64,000 nt of DNA from Neurospora tetrasperma FGSC 2508 (taxonomy: Eukaryota; Ascomycota; Sordariomycetes; Sordariales; Sordariaceae): assembly GCF_000213175.1 (NCBI RefSeq), contig NW_009799100.1, positions 1,942,705 to 2,006,704 of the forward strand. The letters run 5' to 3'. Under the pieces are notes generated by a model. It had not been told where the DNA came from, made no database searches, and saw nothing but the letters and a program-made list of their open reading frames with translations. The position numbers and the translations under genes were made by a program. Position 1 is the first letter of the stretch. Each line of letters opens with the position of its first letter. Below are positions 45,516 through 57,533 of the stretch, one piece after another.

Positions 45516-47930
45516 AGCGGTTGTTGAATTAATACCAAGGGGCGGTTTGTTTCAGAAGCAGCAAGTAGCTCTAGCTTACCCAAATCAAGACACAGCCAAC
45601 AGCCCAACTGAAGACCAAATTGGTGCCTTCCAACGCAGTCACATGGTGCTACACCGGATAGAGGCCTCGGAAAAGGAATGGTTGTTGGTCATTGGCCATG
45701 TTTGTGATACAGTCGTGTAAGGTACTGGCAGACGGTACGTCTATCCACGTGCAATGGCTGCAGCCCAAAGCCGGTGTTGGGTATCGGCTTGATTTTGAAG
45801 GATACTAAGTCTATCGGCTTGCCCTTTCGCGCGACTTTCTTTGGTATGAGCACTCATAGATATATTGGCTGGTCTGTTGCTTGTGGCCCGTACCTCGTAG
45901 ATGTTTTGAGAATCATGACCCCCTCCCCGACGGGTATGTACTATCAAAGAAGTGGGTGAAGAAAGCCTCTGCCCAACCACACCACAACCATCAAAGACGA
46001 AATGTGAAAAGCCAAGGAAAACAAGCTTTTGCCCAGCTCGATCCATTGACGATGGAACATCCCCGTCTGGCTTCACATAACGGGAAGTGTGGCAGACCTA
46101 AGCATTCAACTACCAGACAAGCAGGTGGAAATCTCATGGCATTCCATGGCAATTGCTTGGCTCAAAAGCTTGATTACACTTTTCATTGACAAGATTTGTA
46201 GTGTGAATACGTTCGGTGCCTTGTAACACTATGTTCGTTGTAAGAAAAGCGGTGGCCGGAAGCCGGTGATGGTCTATACTGGCCAACCCAAAGCTTGTGT
46301 GTCTTGTCGCCACTCAAACATATCGAGATCCTGAAGGTCACAGGTGTAGTGTACTACTACTAACAAGTTGTTTCGTTTTCTGGTTTGTTCTGAAATTTGA
46401 AGTTTGGCGTTTGGGATGGAATGAATTCCAGCGCGGGTATCGACGTCATACAAGGGGGTCTTAGCGTAGAGAGGCCTAGACTAACTTTTTTCCGGTACCT
46501 GCCGAACGGGCACTGTTAACCCTGCAAATAACGATATGAGTATAACGATATCCTAGCCATAACGATCAATCCCCTGGAACCGGCTTGATCGTTAATTGAA
46601 GGGTTAATAGTACACTGGGAAGCATCAACTTGCATTTTTATGCATGTAAGGGATGCCACCAGCCTGGCCAGCAGTTGGTAATGAAGGTAATGAAGGCAAA
46701 CGTAGAAGATTTGAAGAAATATGAAATTGGGACGCCATGTCGTTTTCGCAAGACGATGTTTCAAGCGTGTGGAGGTGTGCAACAATAACTTTGATATCGG
46801 TGTGATGAGCCGGTAATTTACGTACGATTGAATAGACGACATTCTGCATTGCAACTGGACCTGGCGTGCCTGCAGGTGGATAGGCTCCTCTTTTTACGTT
46901 TCGCGCCTAAGAGATACCCAATTACATTTTCCATACTTACCATTTCGCATGCGCACGATTACGTGTTAAGGTTAGCTAGTCAGGATCGTCAGCCAGTCTT
47001 GCTCCATTCATGATGCGCTGGAGATGGAGTCAGTCTTGCCGCCGTGGAGAATATTCGGCTAGAGCAAGGTACGATTGTCTAATGCAGAGAGGAGGAGGCG
47101 GCCTCCCTTCGTTTGCAAGTTTGGGTGTTCGAGTATGAACGAAGAACCGCCAATAATGTGGTGTACTAGAGGAAGGTAGGTAGTTGGCACGGTAGGGTCT
47201 TTGGTCCTTCTTTGGGAGGGATAGGAGAGGAACGCTGAAATTGGGTGATGGGAAAGCTCACATGATGAGGTACTACGTACGTGTACCCATCAATTTAACC
47301 CCCGTCCTTGTCATTCACTCGTTACCATCGTCCATATGTGTCGGCCATTCTGCCATTCCAGGTTCATCAATCGAGAGTTATTCTCCCTTTGACCATATTT
47401 TTTCGCTTCCTAGACAAAATCTTTGGTCCAATCCTCCTCCTTTCTTTCAAAAGACCATTGCGCCTCTCCTCTATTGCGCATACATTGCCCATCCCTCGAC
47501 GATTGTCAACGGGTGATCGGATCGCCAACGTCTCATTTTGTTAAAAGCGTTTAATTTCGGCGCTTTCCTAACTCGTCAGGGAAAGTCACATTCGTCAACT
47601 CGATCCTACAACTCTTCTCCTAAACAACATTCCGCTTGTTAACGTTTTCAACATCATCGCCGAGACTTGCTCCTGGAGAGCGCATTGTCAGAGCAAAGAC
47701 AAAGAATTACCCAGCAACGAGGGCTCAGCAATCTCGCATTTCGATTGGTATCTCTCCCACATTCTGATTTCGAACTGACCCGAGACCCGAACACATCACC
47801 GAAAAATAACGGCAATCCTTTCTACGGGCGCGACATCGAGTGGACGACACGACTACAAGGCCTTTAAGGCGGTCTGGCTAAGGGCTAAACGCGAGCGCAA
47901 GTTGAGAAGAAATAAAGCAATTGAGTAATC
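45516..47930. other. Long intergenic region upstream of the Ca2+/H+ exchanger gene
   Basis: 2.4 kb without a supported ORF. It holds a nested palindrome with repeated TAACGAT words (46517-46608). The last 700 bp (from about 47230) are T/C-rich and probably form the promoter and a long leader of the exchanger gene. Short overlapping ORFs on both strands have no family signature. Confidence 0.5.
46517..46608. repeat. Nested inverted repeat with four TAACGAT motifs
   Basis: TAACGAT occurs at 46530, 46544 and 46561 and inverted at 46589-46595. Copy 3 and the inverted copy form a perfect 10-bp inverted repeat, TAACGATCAA (46561-46570) and TTGATCGTTA (46586-46595), with a 15-bp loop. The whole is flanked by TTAACCCT (46517-46524) and AGGGTTAA (46601-46608), again a perfect inverted pair. 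No ORF overlaps. It could be a binding-site array or a structured RNA element; nothing decides between them from sequence alone. Confidence 0.7.
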
Positions 47931-50193
47931 ATGGCTTGTAAGTATCTTGCATATGCCCAATTACATCAACACCCGCCAATCCTCAAATGCCAAACCTTCA
48001 TGCCCTCCATGCTGTGCCCAATACAAAATTGGCCGCCCTGCGCATGCGCAAATAGTCACCTCTCCTGCCTAGCGGGGCTGTGTACTCTCACTCTTTGCTC
48101 CAACGTTACCACTGAACTCCCAGCGGGCACTTTCGTGGCCGGCTTAACAAAGATATATCGTCCTTGGTTCGCGAGTGTGGGATCACAAAATCTATGGATA
48201 CAGGCCTCGATTGAGCCCAGCAAGCATTCTACGCTATGAAATGAAACAATTCTAACGCAATGTCTTATCACCTAGTCAACAATTACAGGGTGAGACAGGA
48301 GGCGCATCGCGTGAGCCGCGACAGCAACTCGATCATGAACCCTTGGCGAAACAAGAGAAGCTCAACCTGGGATGTGCCCGAGTCACAACGCTACTCTCAG
48401 CCGCCGATGGCGCACGAAGGACTTGATGATGCACTGCCCATCAAACACTCAGTAACGGCACCATCACGAACATCAAACGGCTACGACAGTGCAAATGGAG
48501 AGCCCTCCTACAACCCCAAGAACATCGAGATGCAGGACATGGAGCCCGCCAGCCAGATGACTGGGCTCACAGGGGACACAAATGTGGAATCGGCACAGGC
48601 TTCTGCGGGTTCCGCACATCAACGTAACGGCAGCCTTGGTCTTGTGCGCAGGAGGACACTAGGCGCCAATGATTCGCGGACCGAACTGAACGGCGCAGGA
48701 CAAAAGGTGGCCGAGGAGGAAAAGAAGAAGAAGCAGAGGACTTTCTTCAAGCACCTCCAACCCAAGGAGCCGTTCACCGTGGGGAATCAAATTCGACGCA
48801 CACTTCTGAACTCGTGGCTCAACGTTCTACTCGTCGCGGCGCCGGTAGGTATCGCGATCAACTATGTTGAGGCGGTACCCCGCGTTGCGGTCTTCGTTGT
48901 CAATTTCATTGCCATCATTCCTCTTGCGGCAATGCTGGGTTTTGCGACGGAGGAAATTGCATTGAGAACGGGCGAAGTAATGGGAGGACTTTTGAATGCC
49001 AGTTTTGGGTAAGTATCAGCTTCATGGGTTAGGGCGGTAGAGAACAGTGCTAACACTCCCACAGTAATGCTGTTGAGTTGATTGTGGCGGTTATTGCTTT
49101 GACGCACGACGAGATTGTCGTCGTACAGACTTCGCTCATTGGCAGTATCCTGTCCAACCTTCTTCTAGTCATGGGAATGTGCTTCTTCTGCGGTGGTCTC
49201 AACAGACAGGAACAGTATTTCAACACGACCGTTGCCCAAACAGCGGCGAGTTTGCTTGCGCTTGCCGTCGCCAGTGTCATTGTACCCACGGTCTTTGATA
49301 TGGCTGCGGATACCCCGCCCGAAAAGGTGGCGCAAATTTCACGCGGCGTCTCCATCATTCTGCTTTTCGTTTACGGTGGTTATCTTTTGTTCCAGCTAAA
49401 GACCCACTCCTCCGTCTTCGCCGAAGAGAGTCAGAAGGTCGCAGCCAAGCCTTTCAACTTCCGAGGCGGCCATGATCTCAAGGACGGCGCCATTGCCCAG
49501 GGCTTGGTAGGCCCTGCTGGTATGGTAGGAGGCCACGCGGTTCCTACGCAGGACAACAACGAGAACATCCGCCACCACCTGGACACCGCGCCCCATCAGG
49601 AGGAGGAGGAGGAGGAGGAGGAGGGCGAGGAACCGCAGCTGCACTTCATTGTCGCCGTTGCCACCCTGGTCATCTGTACCGTGATCATCGCGTTTTGCGC
49701 CGAGTACATGGTTGACGGCATCAGTGCCATTACTGACGGAGACAAGGTCAGCAAAGAATTCGTTGGCCTGATTCTGCTGCCCATCGTCGGAAATGCCGCC
49801 GAGCACGCCACTGCTGTTACGGTGGCCATCAAAGACAAGATGGATCTGGCCATTGGTGTGGCCGTTGGTTCGAGCATGCAGGTCGCCTTGTTCGTCATCC
49901 CTCTGCTCGTTATTATCGGCTGGGGAATGGGCATCGAGGACATGTCGCTCAGCTTCGACACGTTTCAGGTGGCGGTCATGTTTGTTTCGGTGCTGCTGGT
50001 TAACTACCTCATTGCAGACGGAAAGAGCCACTGGCTCGAGGGAATGCTGCTTATCTGTCTGTATCTCATCGTGGCTGTCTGCGCTTGGTGTAAGTTTGGT
50101 GATAACTCCCCAACCTCTCTGGCGCTCTTTGATGCTAACGTGTTCTTCTCTGCAGTTTACCCGAATTCATGTGAGGGCTCTAACTGCCAATAG
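47931..50193 (+). CDS. cax: Vacuolar Ca2+/H+ exchanger, CAX/Vcx1 family
   Basis: Predicted 600-aa antiporter that loads Ca2+ into the vacuole using the proton gradient. Exons in the preferred model: 47931-47937, 48276-49008, 49065-50089 and 50156-50193. The first exon is ATGGCTT before a consensus GTAAGT donor; a CTAAC branch and CTAG acceptor precede exon 2, and the product starts MAFNNYRVRQEAHR. Alternatively an unspliced start at 48260 (MSYHLVNNYR) is open in the same frame. The 180-residue polar N-terminus is the regulatory tail. The two alpha repeats are clear: NAVELIVAVIALTHDEIVVV and GNAAEHATAVTVAIKDKMDL. An acidic loop of mostly Glu separates the two halves (EEEEEEEEGEE). The last exon ends YPNSCEGSNCQ. 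Confidence 0.93.
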
Positions 50194-50681
50194 TACACCT
50201 AAACTACAGCCTAAAACAACTTGATGAAGATGGATACGATGCCCGATTTCGATTAGATATACATTATACGTTTGAGAAGAATGACACGTTATTTCAGTTG
50301 GCACGTCGTCCTTTTTTCTCGCTTCTTATGACACAACATTTCTTAGCTAGCACGCACCAGATTTCTATTACAAAGAAGCAAGCAGGCAGCCCAATCACAC
50401 CATCCTACCCAACGTACATATTTTAGAATAGATATCGTCAATTTTCATGATGGGGCATCGAGCCACACTAATAGACTGATGAGCATCCATCCATCAGAAC
50501 GAAGGGAAAGGGAAATGAGAAATACTCTATCGAATGGGATAGACAATAAGGAACATCGTGGTAAAAACGGAGAGACGAGAATCGGAGAGGGAGGGAATAG
50601 CATGAACGAAGATACGTTGCCATTTTCATCAGAGCATATAAGCCCCTTACCAGCAACAAACTTTCAACAATCAAGGAACAT
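50194..50681. other. Intergenic, CAX 3' flank and tRNA 5' flank
   Basis: 488 bp with no supported coding ORF. The stretch is A-rich just before the tRNA, and nothing else is recognised. Confidence 0.45.
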
Positions 50682-50755
50682 TCCCTCGTGGCGCAATTGG
50701 CTAGCGCGTCAGACTGTTAATCTGGAGGCTGTAAGTTCGATCCTTACCGAGGGAG
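50682..50755 (+). tRNA. tRNA-Asn (GTT)
   Basis: A 74-nt cloverleaf without intron. The acceptor stem is TCCCTCG (50682-50688) paired with CGAGGGA (50748-50754) plus discriminator G. The D arm is GGCGCAATTGGCTAGCGC. The anticodon stem TCAGA/TCTGG encloses loop CTGTTAA with anticodon GTT. The T arm is GTAAG-TTCGATC-CTTAC. A-box and B-box words are both present. CCA is not encoded, as expected in eukaryotes. Confidence 0.97.
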
Positions 50756-50766
50756 GTTAAAATTCC

Positions 50767-50774
50767 TTTTTTTT
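50767..50774 (+). terminator. RNA polymerase III terminator of tRNA-Asn
   Basis: Eight consecutive T residues (after aattcc) lie 12 nt downstream of the tRNA end, the usual Pol III stop signal on the sense strand. Confidence 0.85.
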
Positions 50775-51464
50775 GCGTTATTTTTGTCTGCGAGCGACAT
50801 GGATTTTGGTGATGCGATGCAGTGCGGATGGGGCAGGACGTACTTGACCGTGCTGCACCTCATCGAGATTCCTTTTTTCTCTTTGGACAGTTTGCTCAGT
50901 CCTGCTACCTATCCTGAACCGGAAGGATAGTTACATATGTTGGCAATTTAGTGCGAGTTCACGACAGAGATACCTACGAGTTGGTGTTGCGGACTGAAGC
51001 TATACGGAAGCTTTAAATACTTTCATGCAGGCGGGTCTCTATGGTGAAAGAAGCAGTTACCACCAAGCGATACGAATTCGTCGTTAGTCTTTGATAGCGA
51101 TCATCCTAGCCAGAAACAGTTGCGACTTTCAAGATGTCGTGCGACCTGACTGACAGCAAGCAAGATGCAGTATCTCACGAAAGTGGGGTATCACTCATCA
51201 TACTTGAATGCTCGCTATCCAAGCTCTCCAAAGGTAGGTAGTGACCCGGGATGGCATCAAAGCACCTTTACAATATGTAGCGATACTTCCACTTAGTATT
51301 TCTGAAACCATGTTCCGCTGTCTGTCATGATTTATTTAATCTCCATACATGATTTTACATCTTCTCAAGTACCATCCATGACCATCAAACTACTCAAACC
51401 CATCCTATTCCACCTTCCCCCCTTTCACCCCCCCCCCCCCTCTTACCACCTCCCACGCTCCCCC
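50775..51464. other. Intergenic between tRNA-Asn and the iml1 stop codon
   Basis: 690 bp, the 3' flank of the minus-strand iml1 gene. It contains a 13-C tract at 51428-51440. No ORF or RNA gene is supported. Confidence 0.45.
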
Positions 51465-54400
51465 TCAGTGCTCACTAGCACCTGCATCTCCGCCAGCACC
51501 ACCGCCAATGTTCCCAACACCACCAGCATCAGAACTACTACCAGCAGCTCCCGCTCCCGCAGCTCCTGCCGCTGCCGCCGCCGCTTGAGCAGCTGCAGCT
51601 GCAGCTGACGCACCTCCCCCAAACCCCAAACCAATCCTACTACCCATAACCCCTTCCTGCACGCTCGCTCTCCTCATCATCGTCGAGTGTAAGGGGTGGC
51701 CCGCAGACGCAGCCGACGCAGCCGATAACAAGCTCGGACTTCCCACTCGTACAGGACTGATTCCCAGCCCAGTCCCGCTACCTACCAGGTGCAAGTCACT
51801 AAGATTGCTCAGGCCGGTGCCGCCTATTGCTGCTAGCACGCCCGGAGGAAGGCCGAGGGTGGGAATGTTCGTGTCGGGAACGGTGTGACCCGTGCTGGTA
51901 GTATTTTGACCGGGGCCGAGGTGAGGAGTAGCGAAGGCGAGGGTTGAGTCCTTCGTCGCTGTGGTCGACGGGATCTTCACGGGCGCGAGGCCGGGCGTGG
52001 TGTTGGGTGCGGGCGGGTGCGCTTCGCGCTCGAGCAATTCGCGGTAAAAGGCCTCGAGAGCGGAGCGGTCGCGGCAGAAGGATTCGAGCTCGTCTTTGAT
52101 AACCTCAGGGTCTTGGATCACGGGTGTTACGGGGACGGTGACGGTGGATCGGTTGAGGGGTTGGCCTGTGGTGCCGAACCCGTTGGTTGATGGGGGGCCG
52201 CTGGCCATGGGCCCGATGAGGTGCGGCCGAAGCGCGGGGGAGAGGAAGGCTGTTGTTGGTTTGACGAGCGGGGAGGAGACTGCGGTTGGCTGGTCTGGGT
52301 GAGCGTTTGGTCCGTAGAGACCAGGCGTTGAGATGCGGCCTGGACCGGGACCGAGTCCGAGGTTGTCGCCCCCGGAACCGGATCCGCCTCCCTTCTGCTG
52401 CATTTCCTTCTCACGCTGGGCAGCTGTGCGGTTGCTATAGAGACGGTTGGCTAAGATCAGGATGTCGCCTTCGTCGGTGATCTCAGCAATGAGAGTACCG
52501 GAGCGGTGGATGAACTGCGTGTATTTAAAGTCCGGCTTGCCCCATGAGTACGACACGTCGACGGTATAGGGGAAGCTGGACGCTGGCTCCATGTCGAGAA
52601 CAAAGTCAAACTTTCTCAGGAGAGCCCTCTGATAGAAGTGCCGCCCTGGCTGTGCTTGCGGAGTAAACGAATTGGGATCAAAGTAGGTGATGGGCTGTTG
52701 GTTTGGTGGCTGGACAGCCAGCTTGATCATGTACGGTCGGCGGAACGGGTTAATTTCCGTTATATCACAAGCTTCGTTGATAGGAACCTCAACGAGCCGG
52801 AGCCCGTACAAGGCTGCCTCGCGAGCCCATGCCTCAATAGCGTCTTCGATCAACTTGGCTGTTACGTTCATCCAGTCGATCCGGATATGGTAACAATTGT
52901 CGGGGTTGTGAAGTCTGTCGTAATGCAAATCGACCACCTCGGGCCGGTAAGAGCGTTTTCGATGGTCAACATCGTATTTCATGACCTTACTCAGAACCAC
53001 CCTGGGCTTCTTGCCACCCGCCATCATAGCTGCCGTTGGGGTCACCGTTCCAGAGGTGGGAGAACTGTCTTCGTGGATAGATGTTGGTCTTGACATCGAC
53101 ACATTGGACCTTGGTGAATCCCGTACTTCCGAATGCGGTGTTGATGGGACAGACACTGGAACCCGCCTTGTGTTAAACCAGCCTGGAGGGTTGAGTTTCG
53201 CGTAGTCGCTACTGATCTGGTAGAAGTACTGGCCATCTCTGAAAGGATGTCGCCTCTCAACGTGCACGAAGAGGCCACCGCCATCCTTCCTCCCATCTTT
53301 GCTTTCATCCTTCGACTTATCATCTGAAGTGACCATGAGACGGTTACCAAGCTCTTCGGCTTCCTCTCTGTCTTCCAAGTCTTCGAAGTTCTCCAGGAGC
53401 CAAGTGGTCATGTCAGAGCCGATGAAGCAGTTGTAATGGAGGCGCAAATGCCAGCGCCGGTTTTGCATTCGAATGCCTCCATTTTCCACGGGCTGCTGGA
53501 TAGCCTCTGCCAATGCTGCCAGGCTGAAGTTCTTCTTCGAAAATTGCTCTCTGCTTGTGACCAGCTGGCCCTTTCTGTGCCCGCCTTCCAGGCCCTCCAA
53601 CAACGGGAGGGTTTCCAGCTCGGCCGCAATCACTACGGATGGATCTTCTGTTTTGTAAACGATATCAAGGGGATTCATGTCCTTTTTACGGCGCGATGCT
53701 TGAAAGCTGCGTTCGCTCGCCGGGATATACCTGTGCTTCTGCCACATCTGCGCGAGCTTCCGAATGCCTTCGATGCGGATCTCTTCTTCACTGTCCCCAT
53801 ACTGCGTCTTGGGGAAAAACGAGTGTCTAGCTGTCATTGGTATCAGGACGAACCTAGCGCGCCAGAACCTCAAATGTTCGGACAACTCGTCATTATGCCC
53901 TGCAACAAAGGCATCGACGTAATTCCAGTTCCGATCAGGCGTTGGGGCCACCATGTCAAAAGAACGAGTTTTGTAACCGTGGTCAAGTAGAGTTCGTATC
54001 GCCGGTTTGTACAAGCAACGGTCATCGTACAGTCCCGGCGAGGCGATCGGCTTCCGGACAAAGATATTAACTTCAATTTCGGTGCCATTCACACACGACA
54101 GTTGGTGGATCGTGTTGCCGACCGACATGAAGATGCTTGTACCATCCTCTGCTGTGTGGTCGCGGGAGAATATGTCGGTAACCTTGAGTTGCTTCTGGCC
54201 AAAGGCTTTGGCAACAGCTGGGCCTACAACGACCTGGAACCCTTGGCAGAATCTGAGACTGATCATCTCGCGCAGCATCTCGTCGCGTGACTTGGGTTCC
54301 TCGGCCAACTCATCATCAGCATTTTGCGAGACATTATACGGTTGACGGTGGTACTCTGACTCGAACTGTGCCTTGGTAGGGAAGTATTCTGTGGTAAGTG

Positions 54401-57152
54401 GAACGGCAGCGGGGGAGCACAAAGACTTCCATTTCATCACCCGTGTCTCGTTTGGCCTAGGAAATACATGTTGCCAACGACTGTACAACGTGGCAATATC
54501 GACCTTGTTGCTATCAGGGTTTGACGGGTTGACCAACGTCAGCCAAGGTGACAGCGCGGTTGTCGGCGATAAAGTTGACGGTAATTCCGGTACCGCTCCG
54601 GCCAAAAGCTTGTTATTGTAAACCTTCTTCGCATCTTCAGCCCTGATTGCATCTGAATAGAAGAGATCACGATTATCAGGAACGTAATCGGCCCGTAGCG
54701 TTGAGGCAAGCATCGAGCCTGATAGCATGTTGGCTGCAGGGTCAGTAGGAATCTGTTGCGACTTGATTGGCATCGGCCGGCTTGGAGTACCCTCGAAGTA
54801 CTGATGGCTGGGCGCGAATGAGCCTGGTGTAGCGCCCCAAGGGGAGAACACGGGAGTTCCACTCGTAAACATCTGGGGCGACATTGACCGGTTGATTGCT
54901 GCTTTGGCTGGAGTTGCAACAGTGCCCGCGTTCATCAAAGCCCTTGAAGATGCCAATGATCTATCAGCATTCACACTTTCAATGCTAAGTTCTGCCGTCG
55001 CAGCTTTGGGTGCGGCAATGCGAAAACCGGAGCTGCCAAGGCTGATCTGCTTCATGAACTTTGGAACTTTTGGAGTGATTGTAGGTGAACGCTTGGAGTT
55101 GAGTTTGTCGAAGTCGACCGTCTTACGGTTACGCGATTCAGGTTTGTCGGCGTTGAAGCGCTGATTGGATCTATGCCCAGTCATAGTCATTTGTGAGGCA
55201 CTCGTAGACGGCCTACGCTCAGTGTATGACGTCCCGAGAAGACTCGCGTCATCAGCTTGATGTCGCCTGACGGAATCATCGTACTCCCGAACATGTCTTG
55301 GAGGCGCCAATGTGCGGCGAAATGACGGCTGGCGCGCTCTCGAGTCGTCGTAGTCCTGCAATTGCTTCCAGAGTGACTTCTCGCCCAACTTTGCGTGCTT
55401 ATCCGGGGCGAATTTCTGGAACCCGTACACATGATCAAAGAGTGTTTCTGGGATGCGCGAGTTTTGTATGAAGACGTTGCCATCTTGATCGATAAACGGT
55501 TTCGGTACGTTGTTTGCCTGTAATGCCTTATGAGGAAAATAAGGATCCAGATGCAACGGCTTGGTTTCAATCTCATTGGTTTCCATGACGCTGCGCATTT
55601 GCAAGTCATACATGCGACATCTTATCAAGAAATCGTCCCCTGACCGTGTTTTTGAAACATCAGAGACCGATAGAGCAATGCCATGGTATGACAGGGCTTC
55701 CTCGGACTCGCCTGTCCAGTAAGAGACATGTAGCCATTGCGGCAAAGCATAGCTCCATTCATCTTGAGCCAAGCCAGAGCCAGCATGATCACCATGAAGA
55801 GTGATGTCGGTGCCTCTGCTTGGGGAATATGACCCCGCCATGCTGTTAAAGCTCCCAATCGTCGGCGCTGTTTGTTTAGGAGTACTGGAAAGACTCGGGG
55901 CTGTTTTTGCCTTGTGATGATGTGTCGGTTCTGTCGAGTACTCAGGGTTGCGGTACCGAAACAAGGGCACGGAGTGGAGAGGAGCCTTGGGTATGCATAT
56001 AAGATCAATACCAATCCCATTTCCAACCAAGGCTTCGGTGGTACGGCGCAGTGCGTCGTACTCGACTTCGAAAATCCCCGGACTAGGGCTTATGACGACG
56101 ACAGAAATGCCGGTTCGCATCAAATCACGATCTATGTAATCGTGCGCAAACAGCGAGGTTGCCATGTTGATCGCCTCTAGGAAATTGCCATAAATGGCTC
56201 GTGACGCCTCAGCCGTTATCCTGTTCAAGGCTGCTTGCTGGTCGGCTGGGTCGTCTGAAGAAGAAAAGGAGTGCATAGCCTTCTGATGGAAGGTGCTAAT
56301 ATCCCTTCGAAAGTAGTTAAACTCGCGCTTCAACTGGTAGAGGATCTTGGTCCACTCGCCGCTGCCCATTTCGCTCACAACAACGCGGTAGAAGTCCTTG
56401 TAAGGGCGACGATCGCCAGACGACTGGACACCAGTGTAGTAGTCATTTTGGACGTCCGGGTTGCCCAACTCGGTGGATATGCCTGTGTCATACTCAACTC
56501 GAGCAAAGAGAACAATACTGACAAGGTGCCTGACTTTAAGTGACGCCCATTTCTTGAACAGGGCTGGCAAAAAACCGTTCACAACCTTGTTGAACATAAT
56601 CTCACCAGAGCCATCTGAATCAAAGTCCCACATTTCGCGCGCCATTTGGATGAAAAGCACGTACCGAGCAGACTCGCTTCGGAAGATGGGTTTTGTATTA
56701 TGGCCAAAGAATGCGGATGGCACCTTACGGCCCTCAACATAGACAGCGGTAACTTGAGCCTTGAGAGTGCCCATGAACAGAACCATTTGGCCCTTGTAGA
56801 CAGTCTTCTCTGAAAGCTCACGAACAGCCAACTGCCACATGTCGGAGCGCGACATGTACTGGTCTCTGAAGCAAAGCTCGACATGCGAGGCCTCGATGAC
56901 TGGGTTATGATGATCAATCTATGTAATTTAGTAGGGATCCTACGCGGCTACAAGTGAGGAGTGGGGGCGTACTGGGGTCAGGGTAACCTGCGAACCCTTC
57001 CTCATGCCGAAGACATCAGCAATGTGCTTTGCGACGTAGACTTCAACACTCGGGTAGCGGGCTTTGAGTTCCTTGGGCATGTCCTTGACGACAAAGATGT
57101 AACGCTGTTGACTTTCTGCAGCCTCTTTTGTGCGGTCCGGTGGAGGCTGTTT

Positions 57153-57184
<32 letters not shown>

Positions 57185-57533
57185 GATGGTGATGAGAACC
57201 TTGCGCTTGCTTCTCCGCATCAGGTCGGAAGACGTCGAGAGCCATGAGGCTGCCTGGGGTTGCCTCATCACCTATGAGATCAAGATTAAGCAAGACTTCA
57301 TCGCGAGCAAAGGACTCGTTGACGGTAACGGTCCACCTCCTTTCGATACGCGAACGCCTTGAGGATGAAGAGGGCCGGTCACGGATGGTCGAGTTACTAG
57401 AGACAGTGTCCGGGGACCGGGGCATATCCGGGATGCGCTCCAGGCTGTTTCTGCTGAACTGCCGGAGGTGCGACGACCAGTTGGGGGGCCTGACCTGTCC
57501 CGGCACCCCCGAAGAGAAATTGCGCGACGCCAT
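51465..57533 (-). CDS. iml1: Iml1 (DEPDC5 homologue), GATOR1/SEACIT subunit, TORC1 inhibitor
   Basis: Predicted 2004-aa vacuolar-membrane protein, the catalytic GAP subunit of SEACIT/GATOR1, which turns off TORC1 in amino-acid shortage. Minus-strand exons: 56973-57533 and 51465-56918. The 54-bp intron has a TACTAAATT branch and joins VTLTP to [17 protein letters not shown]. Family blocks are visible: the N-terminal domain around [20 protein letters not shown], the DUF3608/Iml1 block around [20 protein letters not shown] and [19 protein letters not shown], and the DEP domain at about 1345-1420 ([20 protein letters not shown]). The C-terminal domain includes [20 protein letters not shown]. Oddities are a tract of 14 histidines at residues 114-127, encoded by a CAC/CAT repeat, and an Ala/Gly-rich C-terminal tail. 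Confidence 0.95.
57141..57182. repeat. Trinucleotide repeat coding for poly-histidine in iml1
   Basis: On the plus strand the run is ATG/GTG triplets (atgatgatgatgatgatggtggtggtg...). Read on the minus strand it gives 14 CAC and CAT codons in the iml1 frame. Mixed codons mean it is not a pure microsatellite, so length is likely moderately stable. Confidence 0.8.

Noticed and set aside
46517-46524. Telomere-like AACCCT/AGGGTT words
   Set aside because: Single isolated copies, not tandem TTAGGG arrays; not an interstitial telomere.
49396-50031. 211-codon ORF antisense to the CAX gene
   Set aside because: Fully opposite the conserved exchanger alpha repeat; a shadow of codon bias.
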